DNA of 64,000 bases from Streptomyces sp. NBC_01439 (GTDB lineage Bacteria > Actinomycetota > Actinomycetes > Streptomycetales > Streptomycetaceae), in the NCBI RefSeq assembly GCF_036227605.1, contig NZ_CP109487.1:7191501-7255500 (forward strand). Direction: 5' to 3'. Positions 1 through 10,755 of this stretch are shown in pieces (positions within the stretch are counted from its first letter, which is position 1; each line of letters begins with the position of its first letter). A model generated the notes under the pieces. The model had not been told where the DNA came from. It did not search any database and was given only the letters and a program-made list of their open reading frames with translations. Made by a program: the position numbers and the translations under genes.

Positions 1-305
1 CCGTCGGTCGGGCCGTGCCGGAAGGGGTGAGGCACCGGAGCCCCCGGCGGGCGAGCCGCAGGGCTGCGGGCCCCGCTCTCTCGCTCCCCCGCGGCGCAGC
101 CGCCGAAGCGGTCGCACACCCGCACGTGCGTGTCGTGGAGGTGCTGGACGGCGGCGAGTCGAATCGAGTCCGAAACGGTTCCGGGCGCCTATCCCCGTAG
201 CACGATGGGGAGTTCGGCCGGGAGAGCATTAATAGCACACGCGTTCGGAGAATTCGGGGCGGGTGACGTCACATGGCACCCATGAAACCTCGGTATCGTC
301 GTCCC
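1..305. other. Unassigned left edge and recN upstream region
   Basis: I cannot assign a gene here. A reading frame is open on the plus strand until about position 200, but its composition (Arg/Pro/Ala-rich) matches no family I know. In many Streptomyces recN is preceded by NAD kinase, so this could be the tail of, or spacer after, such a gene, but no NAD kinase motif is visible. The stretch at about 215-265 is less G+C-rich than its surroundings and probably holds the recN promoter. I could not recognise a clear LexA/SOS box. Confidence 0.3.
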
Positions 306-2042
306 GTGCTTGAGGAGATGCGGATACGGTCGCTCGGGGTCATCGACGACGCGGTGGTCGAGCTGTCGCCCGGATTCACCGCGGTGACCGGCGAGACCGG
401 CGCGGGCAAGACGATGGTCGTCACCAGCCTCGGGCTGCTGCTCGGCGGTCGCGCCGACCCGGCCCTGGTACGGATCGGGGCCAAGGCCGCGGTGGTCGAG
501 GGTCGCATCGTCATGCGCCCCGACGCCCCCGCCGCCGTACGCGCCGAGGAGGCCGGGGCCGAGCTCGACGACGGCGCCCTGCTGATCAGTCGGACCGTGT
601 CCGCCGAGGGACGCTCGCGCGCCCACGTCGGCGGCCGCTCCGTGCCCGTCGGTCTGCTCGGCGAGCTCGCCGACGACCTGGTCGCCGTACACGGGCAGAC
701 CGACCAGCAGGGGCTGCTGCGCCCGGCGCGGCAGCGGCAGGCCCTCGACCGGTACGCCGGGGACGCCGTCGCCGTCCCGCTGGAGAAGTACGGCTCGGCC
801 TACCGCAGGTTCCGTGCCGTCGCCGTCGAGCTGGAGGAGATCACCACCCGGGCCCGGGAACGGGCCCAGGAGGCGGACCTGCTGCGCTTCGGACTGGACG
901 AGATCGCGGCCGTGGAACCGGTGGCCGGCGAGGACGTCGAACTCGCGGCCGAGGCGGAGCGGCTCGGGCATGCCGAATCACTGGCCTCGGCGGCGCAGCT
1001 GGCCCACGCCGCGCTCGCGGGCAACCCGGAGGACCCGGAGGCCATCGACGCGAACATGCTCGTCGCGGGCGCCCACCGGGCGCTGGAATCCGTACGCTCC
1101 CACGACCCGGCCCTCGGCGCGCTCGCCGAACGGATCGGGGAGCTCGGCATCCTGCTGTCCGACGTGGCCGGGGAACTGGCGGGCTACGCTGACGACCTGG
1201 ACGCCGATCCGCTGCGGCTGGCCGCGGTGGAGGAGCGGCGGGCCGCCCTGACCCAGCTCACCCGCAAGTACGGCTCCGCGGGCACCGTGGACGCCGTGCT
1301 GGAGTGGGCCGAACAGAGCGCGGCACGGCTGCTGGAACTGGACGGCGACGACGAGCGGATCACCGAGCTGACCGCCGAACGCGACGGACTGCGCGGCGAA
1401 CTGTCGCTGCTGGCACAGGCGTTGACGGACGCCCGGGTGGAGGCCGCGACCCGTTTCGCCTCCGCGGTGACGGCGGAGCTGGCCTCGCTGGCGATGCCGC
1501 ACGCCCGCGTGACCATCGACGTCCGGCAGGCCGAGGATTCCGACGGAGTGGACGTGGACGGCCGCCCGGTCGCCTACGGCCCCTCGGGCGCGGACGAGGT
1601 GGAGCTGCTGCTGGCCCCGCACCCCGGTGCCCAGCCGCGGCCGATCGCCAAGGGCGCCTCGGGCGGTGAGCTGTCCCGGGTGATGCTGGCCGTCGAGGTC
1701 GTCTTCGCGGGCTCCGACCCGGTGCCCACCTACCTCTTCGACGAGGTCGACGCGGGCGTCGGCGGCAAGGCGGCGGTCGAGGTCGGCCGGCGGCTGGCCA
1801 AGCTGGCCAAGTCGGCGCAGGTCGTGGTCGTCACGCACCTGCCGCAGGTGGCGGCCTTCGCGGACCGGCAGCTGCTCGTCGAGAAGACCAATGACGGATC
1901 GGTCACCCGGAGCGGGGTCACCGTCCTGGAGGGCGAGGACCGGATTCGCGAGCTGTCGCGCATGCTCGCCGGCCACGAGGACTCGGTCTCGGCGCGGGCG
2001 CACGCCGAGGAACTGCTGGCGGCGGCGCGCGCGGACGCGTGA
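306..2042 (+). CDS. recN: DNA repair protein RecN
   Basis: SMC-like ATPase of recombinational double-strand break repair, acting in the cytoplasm on DNA with RecA. The 578-residue product has an N-terminal Walker A (GETGAGKT, residues 29-36), a long central region of Ala/Glu/Leu-rich heptad-like sequence expected to form the coiled-coil arm, the ABC signature GASGGELSR at about residue 455, and Walker B YLFDEVDAGVGG at about 480. This is the full RecN layout and usual length. I prefer the GTG at 306 (product beginning MLEEMRIRSLG) because RecN homology begins there. In-frame ATGs at 273 and 282 would add only a basic, non-conserved extension. A perfect hairpin follows the stop codon. Confidence 0.95.
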   Translation: MLEEMRIRSLGVIDDAVVELSPGFTAVTGETGAGKTMVVTSLGLLLGGRADPALVRIGAKAAVVEGRIVMRPDAPAAVRAEEAGAELDDGALLISRTVSAEGRSRAHVGGRSVPVGLLGELADDLVAVHGQTDQQGLLRPARQRQALDRYAGDAVAVPLEKYGSAYRRFRAVAVELEEITTRARERAQEADLLRFGLDEIAAVEPVAGEDVELAAEAERLGHAESLASAAQLAHAALAGNPEDPEAIDANMLVAGAHRALESVRSHDPALGALAERIGELGILLSDVAGELAGYADDLDADPLRLAAVEERRAALTQLTRKYGSAGTVDAVLEWAEQSAARLLELDGDDERITELTAERDGLRGELSLLAQALTDARVEAATRFASAVTAELASLAMPHARVTIDVRQAEDSDGVDVDGRPVAYGPSGADEVELLLAPHPGAQPRPIAKGASGGELSRVMLAVEVVFAGSDPVPTYLFDEVDAGVGGKAAVEVGRRLAKLAKSAQVVVVTHLPQVAAFADRQLLVEKTNDGSVTRSGVTVLEGEDRIRELSRMLAGHEDSVSARAHAEELLAAARADA

Positions 2043-2056
2043 GGTACCCCGGCGCA

Positions 2057-2083
2057 GGCCCGGAACGCACCGCGTTCCGGGCC
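2057..2083 (+). terminator. Hairpin after recN
   Basis: Perfect 11-bp inverted repeat GGCCCGGAACG/CGTTCCGGGCC with a 5-nt loop, 15 nt after the recN stop. It has no T-run, as is usual in Streptomyces. It probably ends recN transcription. Confidence 0.65.
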
Positions 2084-2245
2084 TCCGGCGCGCCCGCGCA
2101 GGCCCGGAGATAGCCCGTGTGGGTGAGGCTCGAGGGCGTCCTGCACCATCTCGTACGGGATCCGTACCCGTATGGTCCCGGAACGCGCGTGCGGACTGGC
2201 ATTCTTGGCGACGTCTCTCACTCCCTCACCCTGGAGCTTCGGCCC

Positions 2246-3370
2246 GTGAGCAGCTCCCCGGTCTCCACCTCTCTCCCGGCCCAGCCCTACGGCCGGCCGC
2301 CGCTGCGCACCGTGCAAGTACTCGGCAGCGGTGCGGGCGCGAGCAGCAGCGCGCACGTACGCTCGCTCGCGACCGGCCTCGCCGCGCGCGGGGTACGGGT
2401 CACGGTGTGCGCGCCCGTCCAGGCGGAGGGGGAGTACGACTTCACCGGCGCCGGGGCGCAGTTCGCGCCCGACGCGGTCAGCGTGCTGCGGGCCGCATGT
2501 GCCGGGGCGGACCTCGTGCACGCGCACGGCGTGCGCGCCGGAATGCGCGCCGCCCTGGCCATACGGGGGCGCCGGGTGCCGCTGGTGGTGAGCTGGCACG
2601 GCGATGGCCCCACGGCGGCCGGTGCGCTCGGGCGGCTGGGCCGGATGCTGGAACGGCACGTGGCGCGGGCCGCGGCGGTGGTGCTCGGGGCCTCCTCGGA
2701 CCAGGTGGACGCCGCGCGGCTGCGGGGCGCCAGGGACGCGCGGTTGGCCCCGGTGGCCCTGCCGGTGGGCACGGCGGGTGCAGAGGCGGCGGCCGACCCC
2801 GGCAAGGTGCGGGCGGAACTGGGCGTGGTGGAACGGCCGCTGCTGATCGCCGTCGGCAGCCTGGTGCCGCACCGCGGGTACTCCGTACTGCTCGATGCGG
2901 CACGGGAGTGGCGCGGCCTGGACCCGGCGCCGCTGCTGGTGATCGCGGGGGAGGGGCCGCTCCGGGCTGAGCTCGCCCGGCGGATCGAGGCGGAGGGGCT
3001 TCCGGTACGGCTGTTGGGGCGCCGCCGGGACGCGGCGCAGCTGCTGGCGGCGGCGGACCTGGCGGTCCTGCCGAGCCGCTGGGAGGCGCGGGCACTGCTG
3101 GCGCAGGAGGCGCTGCGGGTGGGCGTGCCGCTGGTGGCCACGGCGGTGGGCGGTGTCCCGGAGTTGGTGGGCGACGGTGCGGTACTGGTCCCGCCGGGGG
3201 AGGCGGGGGCCCTCGCCTCGGCCGTGACCGGCCTGCTGGCCGACCCGGACCGCCGGGCCGCGCTGGCGGCCGCGGGGCGCGTCCAGGCCGCGACGTGGCC
3301 GTCGGAGGACGACACCGTCGCACAGGTCCTGTCCGTCTACGACGAACTGATGGAACGTACCCGCCGCTAG
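2246..3370 (+). CDS. Glycosyltransferase family 4 (GT-B fold)
   Basis: Predicted retaining glycosyltransferase that transfers a sugar from a nucleotide-sugar donor; the acceptor is unknown. From GTG 2246 the product is 374 residues. Residues 20-180 form the acceptor-side Rossmann-like half (VQVLGSGAGASSSAHVRSLA near the start, in the style of GT4 enzymes that sense the other half). The C-terminal half carries LIAVGSLVPHRGYSVLLDA, LVIAGEGPLRAELARRI and the EX7E motif (E-ARALLAQ-E) before GVPLVATAVGGVPELV, the donor-binding signature of GT4. GTG 2246 is chosen because a GGAG lies about 10 nt upstream and homology starts shortly after; a longer in-frame form from 2117 would run through spacer. 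It ends before a strong bidirectional hairpin. Confidence 0.85.
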   Translation: MSSSPVSTSLPAQPYGRPPLRTVQVLGSGAGASSSAHVRSLATGLAARGVRVTVCAPVQAEGEYDFTGAGAQFAPDAVSVLRAACAGADLVHAHGVRAGMRAALAIRGRRVPLVVSWHGDGPTAAGALGRLGRMLERHVARAAAVVLGASSDQVDAARLRGARDARLAPVALPVGTAGAEAAADPGKVRAELGVVERPLLIAVGSLVPHRGYSVLLDAAREWRGLDPAPLLVIAGEGPLRAELARRIEAEGLPVRLLGRRRDAAQLLAAADLAVLPSRWEARALLAQEALRVGVPLVATAVGGVPELVGDGAVLVPPGEAGALASAVTGLLADPDRRAALAAAGRVQAATWPSEDDTVAQVLSVYDELMERTRR

Positions 3371-3443
3371 CCTCCCGGCGGGGTAGCGGTGGTCCGGGCG
3401 GCGCGCCGTTTCGGGGGCTCCGCCCCCGCACCCCCGCGCCTCG

Positions 3444-3480
3444 ATCGCCGGCGGGGCTCAACTTGAGCCCCGCCGGCGAT
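3444..3480. terminator. Bidirectional hairpin and dispersed Streptomyces repeat
   Basis: A perfect 16-bp stem (ATCGCCGGCGGGGCTC and complement) with an AACTT loop lies between the plus-strand glycosyltransferase and the minus-strand PucR gene, so it can stop both. It sits in a larger motif (about 3410-3511) containing CCGCGCCTCGATCGCCGG and GGCGATTGAGGCGCGGG. Related sequence recurs at about 40070-40125, 63174-63193 and 63730-63771, so this is a dispersed intergenic element. Confidence 0.8.
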
Positions 3481-3579
3481 TGAGGCGCGGGTTCGGGCAG
3501 AGCCCGGGGAACGGTGGAAGGGCAGGTAGGGGTACGAAGCCCGGGAGGCGCGCTAGCGCCGAGCGGTGCGAGGACGGCG

Positions 3580-5205
3580 TCAAGAAGCGGAAGGGGTGTG
3601 GCGGCGGGCGCGGAGGGCCAGGCTCAGGGAGAGGACCGTCTCGGGGTCGTCCAGGTCGGTGCCCAGGAGTTCCGAGATGCGGGCCAACCGGTTGTACAGC
3701 GTCTGCCGGTTCAGATGGAGCTCGCGCGCCGTCTCCGCCTTGCGGCCCGCGTGGGCCAGGTACGTCTCCAAGGTGGGCAGGAGCGGCGGGCGCGACGTCG
3801 TGTCGTGCGTGCGGAGCGGTCCGATCGCCCGGTCCACGAAGGCGGCCAGGTCGGGATGTTCGCGCAGCCGCCACAGCAGCAGGTCGATGTCCAGGCGGCG
3901 CGCGTCGTACCAGGGGCGTGCCGGTAGGCCGTGGGCCGCCGTCGCGGTCTCCGCGGCGTGGCGCAGGCCCGCCGAGGCCGCGGCCCAGCCACCCGCCACG
4001 CCGACGACCACGGCCGGCGGCGCGTCGGCCCGGTCCAGGCCCGCCCGTTCGACGCCCGCCCGGAGCGCGGCCGAGACCCGGTCCGCCACCGCCGTGCGCT
4101 CCGACTCCGCGCGCAGGGAGACCAGCAGCGGCACCCGGCCCTCGACCGGGCGGACGCCCAGCAGGACCGGGACCCCGACGGACGACAGCTCCTCCAGCAC
4201 CGCGCGGGCCAGGACGGCCCAGTTCCCGGACGGTCCGAGGTCCGAGGACAGCCGCATCACCACCGGCAGCAGCGGTCCGCCGCCCGGCTTGAAGCCCAGG
4301 ACCCGGGCCTGTCCCGGTGCGTCCTCCGCCGAGATGCGGCCCTCCGCCAGGTCCGTCAGGAAGTCGCCGCGGCCGCGCGCCGCCAGCTCCTCCTCCTGCC
4401 GCGCCTGCATCAGGACGACGGCCAGGACACCCGCCGTGCGTTCGGCCGCCATCCGGTGCACCGGGAGCAGCGGGGCCGAGACGCCGACCAGGACGAGCCG
4501 GGCCCGGACCGAGCCGGTGCCGTGGCCGCCGCCCGGTACGTCGACCACCACCGTGTTCGTGGCGGGTTCGGCCTCGCGCTGGCCGCGGAGGCCCTCCCAC
4601 ACCTGGAGCGGGTCCGCGCCCGCGTCCCCGGCCGCGCTGCCGGCCGCGTACAGGAGTTGCCCGTCGGGGGTCTCCAAGAACACCGGGTTCCCCGTGAGGT
4701 CGGCCAGGATCCGCAGGACCTGGGGGATGCCCCCACCGCCCAGTAGCGCCTCCGTACAGCGCCGGTGGACCTCCTCGGCCCGCTGGAGCAGTGCGTAGTG
4801 GTGGTTGACGATCTCGGTGTGGACCTCCTCCGTGACCGCCACGAAGGGGACCTCCCGGTGGAGCTGGACCAGGGGCAGCCCCGCCGACCGCGCGGTCTCC
4901 ACCAGGGTCGCCGGCAGCCGGGTGAAGCGCGGGCCCAGTTCGACCACGAGCGCGGCGATCCCGCGGTCCGCGAGGCGGCGGACGAAGGCCCGCTGCTCGG
5001 CCGGCCGGGTGCCGAGGCCCAAGCCCGTGGTCAGCAGCAGCTCACCTCCCTTGAGCAGGGAGGCGATGTTCGGCACCTCGCCCGCGTGCACCCAGCGGAC
5101 GGTCCGGCCCAGGCGGTCGGCGCAGGCCACCACCTCCGGCAGTCCGCCGCGCAGCCCGGGCAGTTCCAGTGCCCGCTGAACCGTGATCCCGCCCTGGTTC
5201 TCCAT
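3580..5205 (-). CDS. PucR family transcriptional regulator
   Basis: Cytoplasmic DNA-binding regulator, 541 residues. The N-terminal third is a PucR-type sensor domain (ITVQRALELPGLRGGLPEVV, then GGELLLTTGLGLG). A central GGDEF-like/linker part follows. The C-terminus is the PucR helix-turn-helix: ETYLAHAGRKAETARELHLN followed by RQTLYNRLARISELLG. PucR proteins commonly control purine or nitrogen-compound catabolism, but this gene lies directly downstream of a flavin oxidase on the same strand (gap of a few to 35 nt, depending on start), so that oxidase or its substrate may be the target. The start is uncertain: ATG 5205 (MENQGGITV) is used; an upstream in-frame ATG at 5238 lies 2 nt after the oxidase stop. 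Neither has a strong ribosome-binding site. Confidence 0.85.
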   Translation of the reverse strand: MENQGGITVQRALELPGLRGGLPEVVACADRLGRTVRWVHAGEVPNIASLLKGGELLLTTGLGLGTRPAEQRAFVRRLADRGIAALVVELGPRFTRLPATLVETARSAGLPLVQLHREVPFVAVTEEVHTEIVNHHYALLQRAEEVHRRCTEALLGGGGIPQVLRILADLTGNPVFLETPDGQLLYAAGSAAGDAGADPLQVWEGLRGQREAEPATNTVVVDVPGGGHGTGSVRARLVLVGVSAPLLPVHRMAAERTAGVLAVVLMQARQEEELAARGRGDFLTDLAEGRISAEDAPGQARVLGFKPGGGPLLPVVMRLSSDLGPSGNWAVLARAVLEELSSVGVPVLLGVRPVEGRVPLLVSLRAESERTAVADRVSAALRAGVERAGLDRADAPPAVVVGVAGGWAAASAGLRHAAETATAAHGLPARPWYDARRLDIDLLLWRLREHPDLAAFVDRAIGPLRTHDTTSRPPLLPTLETYLAHAGRKAETARELHLNRQTLYNRLARISELLGTDLDDPETVLSLSLALRARRHTPSAS

Positions 5206-5240
5206 AGCGCGGGACGCTACCGGCCGATCCGTCTCCATCG

Positions 5241-6623
5241 TCAGGCGGGCTGGATGTTGTGGTTGAAGCGGAAGATGTTGTCGGGGTCGTACTGGCGCTT
5301 GAGCGCGCCCAGCCGCTGCATGTTCTCGCCGCCGAGGCCCGAGACCACCCGCTCCACGCCCTCGTCCCCGGTGAAGTTGAGGTAGACCGCGCCGGTGCTC
5401 CACGGCCGGGCGTCGGCGCGGACGTCCTTGACCCACTGCCGGCAGCGCTCGTCGTCGGCCGGGTCCTCCCAGATCCCGAACGGGTGCACCGCCCACGGCG
5501 AGTCGCGGTACGGCACCGGGTAGTCGGCCGGGCCGGACGCCACGGCGCCGCCCTGCGGGAAGACCAGGTGCTGGGTGCCGGTCGGTACCGGCATGGCCTC
5601 GGCGCGGGCGCAGAAGACGTCCACGAACGCGTCGGGACAGCCGGTGAGGTACTCGGCCGACCAGTAGTTCCGCATGCCCGGCGGGTCGTCGATCATGCAC
5701 TGGAGGTCGGCGTACGGGATGGCCGTGACGATCTCCGACTCGTGGGGGATCGCCAGCAGCGGTTCGGCCAGCCGCCGCATCTCGTCCTCGGGGCCCGCGT
5801 ACGTCAGCAGCGCCCCGGCCAGCAGCCGCCCGACCAGGTGCTGCGGGACGAACTCTTCGGGCGGGCCGGTGAGGTAGAGGGCTGCGCCCGAGGCCTCGGG
5901 CGGCGCGGCCTCGATGACGTCCCGGTACGTACGGACCACCTCGGGCCCGCGCTCCGGCAGGTACAGCAGGAACGCGATCGACATGGCGGGCAGTTCGTAC
6001 AGCCGCAGGGTCAGCGAGGTGGCGACGCCGAAGTTCCCGCCGCCGCCGTGCAGCCCCCAGAACAGCTCCGGGTGCTCCTCCGCGGTCGCGTGGACGACCT
6101 CGCCCTCGGCGGTGACCAGGTCCACGCCCAGCAGGTTGTCCACGGCCAGGCCGAACTTCCGGTCCAACCAGCCGCTGCCGCCGCCCAGCACGTACCCGCC
6201 GACGCCGGTGGTGGAGGCGCGGCCGCCGGTCGTCGCCAGTCCGTAGGGCTCGCAGGCCCGGTCCAGGTGGCTCATGGTGGCCCCGCCCTCGACGTGCGCG
6301 GCCCCGGCCGCCGGATGGACCGTCACCTCGTGCATCCGGCGCAGGTCCACGACGAGGCCGCCGTCGTTGAGGGACATCCCGGCCACGCTGTGCCCGCCGC
6401 CGCGCACGGCGATGTTCAGGTCCAGTTCCCTCGCGAACCGGACCGCGGTCACCACGTCCGCCGTGCTCTCGCACTGGGCGATGACGGCGGGTCTGCGGTC
6501 GATCATCGCGTTGAAGAGGGTCCGGGCCTCGTCGTACCCCGGATCCTCCGGAGCGAAGACCCCGCCGGACAGATCCTCGCGGAGCGCGGTCAGGGCCGCG
6601 CCCGCCTTCGACAGGGGAGCCAT
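5241..6623 (-). CDS. FAD-binding oxidoreductase, berberine-bridge-enzyme type
   Basis: Flavoprotein oxidase of the VAO/PCMH superfamily, 460 residues; the substrate is unknown. The N-terminal FAD domain has AVRGGGHSVAGMS, whose His is the residue that forms the 8-alpha-histidyl FAD bond, and GVGGYVLGGGSGWLDRKFG. The second anchoring Cys of bicovalent BBE enzymes is replaced (RASTTGVGG), so a monocovalent flavin is expected. The C-terminus has the BBE signature around YLNFTGDEG and ends RQYDPDNIFRFNHNIQP. ATG 6623 is chosen for the upstream GGAAGGGGG. No signal peptide is visible, so it should act in the cytoplasm. It precedes the PucR regulator on the same strand. Confidence 0.88.
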   Translation of the reverse strand: MAPLSKAGAALTALREDLSGGVFAPEDPGYDEARTLFNAMIDRRPAVIAQCESTADVVTAVRFARELDLNIAVRGGGHSVAGMSLNDGGLVVDLRRMHEVTVHPAAGAAHVEGGATMSHLDRACEPYGLATTGGRASTTGVGGYVLGGGSGWLDRKFGLAVDNLLGVDLVTAEGEVVHATAEEHPELFWGLHGGGGNFGVATSLTLRLYELPAMSIAFLLYLPERGPEVVRTYRDVIEAAPPEASGAALYLTGPPEEFVPQHLVGRLLAGALLTYAGPEDEMRRLAEPLLAIPHESEIVTAIPYADLQCMIDDPPGMRNYWSAEYLTGCPDAFVDVFCARAEAMPVPTGTQHLVFPQGGAVASGPADYPVPYRDSPWAVHPFGIWEDPADDERCRQWVKDVRADARPWSTGAVYLNFTGDEGVERVVSGLGGENMQRLGALKRQYDPDNIFRFNHNIQPA

Positions 6624-6730
6624 GGCTGCCCCCTTCCACCGGAGGGAGGGCATAGGACACTTCCAGCGTAGGCGCGGACGATCACCGGGGCGCGGCGAGA
6701 AGGTCCGCGGCCCCGGCGGGTCGACCGGTA

Positions 6731-8536
6731 TCAGCCGCCGTACGCCCCGCTGGCCGTCAGCCGCAGGGCCGTGTCGATCAGCGGAACGTGACTGAAGGCC
6801 TGCGGGAAGTTCCCCACCTGCCGCTGGAGCCGCGGGTCCCACTCCTCCGCGAGCAGGCCCAGGTCGTTGCGGAGCGACAGCAGCCGCTCGAACAACCGCC
6901 GGGCCTCGTCCACCCGGCCGATCATCGCCAGGTCGTCGGCCATCCAGAACGAGCAGGCCAGGAAGGCTCCCTCGTCGCCCTCCAGGCCGTCCACGCCGGC
7001 CTCCTCGCCCGCCGTCGGGTAGCGCAGGATGAAACCGTCGGGCGTGGACAGCTCGCGCTGGATCGCCTCGATGGTGCCGATGACCCGCTTGTCGTCCGGC
7101 GGCAGGAAGCCCATCTGCGGAATCAGCAGCAGGGAGGCGTCCAGTTCCTTCGACCCGTACGACTGGGTGAAGGTGTTGCGCTCCTTGTCGTAGCCCTTCT
7201 CGCACACGTCCTGGTGGATCTCGTCGCGCAGCTCGCGCCACCGCTCCAGCGGGCCGTCCGCGTCGCCGCTCTCGATCAGCTTGATCGTGCGGTCCACGGC
7301 CACCCAGGCCATCACCTTCGAGTGCACGAAGTGGCGGCGCGGGCCGCGCACCTCCCAGATGCCCTCGTCCGGCTGGTCCCAGTGGGTCTCCAGGTAGCGG
7401 ATCAGCTTGAGCTGGAGCAGCGAGGCGTAGTCGCTGCGGGCGAGCCCGGTCATGTGGCCCAGGTGCAGGGCCTCGGTGACCTCGCCGTACACGTCGAGTT
7501 GGAGCTGGCCCGCGGCGCCGTTGCCGACGCGGACCGGGCGGGAGTTCTCGTAACCGGGCAGCCAGTCCAGCTCGGTCTCGCCGAGCTCCCGCTCGCCCGC
7601 GATCCCGTACATGATCTGCAGGTTCTCCGGGTCGCCGGCGACCGCGCGCAGCAGCCACTCGCGCCAGGCCCGGGCCTCCTCGCGGTATCCGGTGCGCAGC
7701 AGCGAGGAGAGGGTGATGGCCGCGTCCCGCAGCCAGGTGTAGCGGTAGTCCCAGTTCCGGACCCCGCCGATCTCCTCGGGGAGGGAGGTGGTGGGCGCGG
7801 CGACGATCCCGCCCGTGGGGCCGTACGTGAGCGCCTTGAGGGTGATCAGCGAGCGGATCACGGCCTCCCGGTACGGTCCGTGGTAGGTGCACTGGTCGAC
7901 CCACTCGCGCCAGAAGTCGGTGGTCGACTCCAGGGCCGCTTCGGCGTCGGGGGTTTCGGGCGCGTCGCGGTGCGAGGCCTGCCAGCTGATGCTGAAGGCC
8001 TTCCGGTCGCCGGGGCCGACGGTGAAGTCGGAGTACGTGGTCAGGTCCTCGCCGTAGGTCTGCGCGTCGGAGTCCAGCCAGACCGAGTCGGGGCCGGCCA
8101 CGGCCACGGTGCGCCCGTCGACCCGGTGCACCCACGGCACGACCCGCCCGTAGCTGAAACGCATGCGCAGTGCCGAGCGCATCGGCACGCGCCCGCTGAC
8201 GCCCTCCACGATGCGGATCAGCTGCGGCGCGTGATCCTCTCGGGGCGGCATGAAGTCGATCACGCGGACCCTGCCGCGCGGGGTGTCCCACTCCGATTCC
8301 AGCACGAGCGAGTCACCGCGGTAGCGGCGGCGGGTCGCGCGCGGGGCCTCGGTGCCCTCCGGGAACGCCGGGCCGATCCGCCAGAACCCGTGATCCTCGG
8401 TGCCGAGAATGCTCGCGAACACGGCATGCGAGTCGAAGCGTGGCAGGCACAGCCAGTCCACGGCTCCGTCCCGGCAGACCAGTGCTGCGGTCTGCATGTC
8501 CCCGATCAGTGCGTAATCCTCGATGCGCCCGGACAC
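6731..8536 (-). CDS. Glycoside hydrolase family 15 (glucoamylase/trehalase-like)
   Basis: Predicted inverting alpha-glucosidase acting on glucoamylase-type substrates or trehalose; mycobacterial members of this subfamily are trehalases. The roughly 600-residue cytoplasmic protein has an N-terminal beta-sandwich (RIEDYALIGDMQTAALVCRD onward) and a C-terminal (alpha/alpha)6 barrel. Likely catalytic acids are the Glu in QPDEGIWEVRG (general acid) and in LLAEEWDP (general base). RNWDYRYTWLRDA is another GH15 hallmark. I prefer GTG 8536 because CTGGAG lies 6 nt upstream; ATG 8542 and ATG 8584 are in-frame alternatives. It is transcribed away from pyrG. Confidence 0.88.
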   Translation of the reverse strand: MSGRIEDYALIGDMQTAALVCRDGAVDWLCLPRFDSHAVFASILGTEDHGFWRIGPAFPEGTEAPRATRRRYRGDSLVLESEWDTPRGRVRVIDFMPPREDHAPQLIRIVEGVSGRVPMRSALRMRFSYGRVVPWVHRVDGRTVAVAGPDSVWLDSDAQTYGEDLTTYSDFTVGPGDRKAFSISWQASHRDAPETPDAEAALESTTDFWREWVDQCTYHGPYREAVIRSLITLKALTYGPTGGIVAAPTTSLPEEIGGVRNWDYRYTWLRDAAITLSSLLRTGYREEARAWREWLLRAVAGDPENLQIMYGIAGERELGETELDWLPGYENSRPVRVGNGAAGQLQLDVYGEVTEALHLGHMTGLARSDYASLLQLKLIRYLETHWDQPDEGIWEVRGPRRHFVHSKVMAWVAVDRTIKLIESGDADGPLERWRELRDEIHQDVCEKGYDKERNTFTQSYGSKELDASLLLIPQMGFLPPDDKRVIGTIEAIQRELSTPDGFILRYPTAGEEAGVDGLEGDEGAFLACSFWMADDLAMIGRVDEARRLFERLLSLRNDLGLLAEEWDPRLQRQVGNFPQAFSHVPLIDTALRLTASGAYGG

Positions 8537-8584
8537 GTGCATCTCCAGTCGAACGGCCACGTCCGCCCCGAAGGGCGCTTGCAT

Positions 8585-9000
8585 TGCGCGGTTGCGCGGT
8601 CACCTGTGTGCAGGGATCCCCGCGTGAGCCCATGATTCCGTATATCGGCTCGGTTAGGCCGTCTGACGGACTGCCCGGCGGTGATGTGTGCAATATCCGA
8701 GCAGGATATGACGGCACCCTAGTGATCTCCGTGAGCCTGTGGAGAATGCGGTTGGGCCGAACGGGTGAGCAGCGGCGATACCGCCCCGGCGCACTTCGCC
8801 GCCCCCGGGCCGGGCGCGTGCGCCGCGCGCCCGGAGGCGGACCGCTCCGGGCGCTGATAGGCTGGTACCCCGTGGACCGGTGGTCTGCCTGTGCGAATCA
8901 GGAGCCCCGAAACCGCAGCTTCGGCGCCCCCTGAGACCCTTCCGGATCGACGGTGGCCGGCGCCGGACGCACCTCACCTCGCGACCACGGGAGCCCCCTC
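8585..9000. other. Divergent intergenic region upstream of pyrG
   Basis: About 415 nt between the GH15 gene and pyrG with no credible ORF. The part at 8625-8745 is noticeably less G+C-rich than its surroundings and likely carries promoters for both directions. A TAGGCT hexamer at about 8857 resembles a -10 element but has no convincing -35. I saw no riboswitch or operator that I could name. Confidence 0.4.
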
Positions 9001-10677
<1,677 letters not shown>

Positions 10678-10699
10678 GAGCCTGACCGCATAACGTAGG

Positions 10700-10728
10700 C
10701 AGCCGGGACACGGATCGTGTCCCGGCTG
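10700..10728 (+). terminator. Hairpin after pyrG
   Basis: Perfect 13-bp stem CAGCCGGGACACG/CGTGTCCCGGCTG with a GAT loop, 22 nt after the pyrG stop and 27 nt before the NUDIX start. It is probably a terminator or attenuating hairpin. Confidence 0.7.
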
Positions 10729-10755
10729 TCGCGTTTCTCGGGGAAGGTATCGGCC

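Noticed and set aside
15..200. C-terminus of NAD kinase at the left edge
   Set aside because: Expected from synteny only; no NAD kinase motif is visible in any frame.
225..270. LexA/SOS box upstream of recN
   Set aside because: Only one half of a TCGAAC-N4-GTTCGA-like site can be seen (GTTCGGAGAATTCG), too weak to call.
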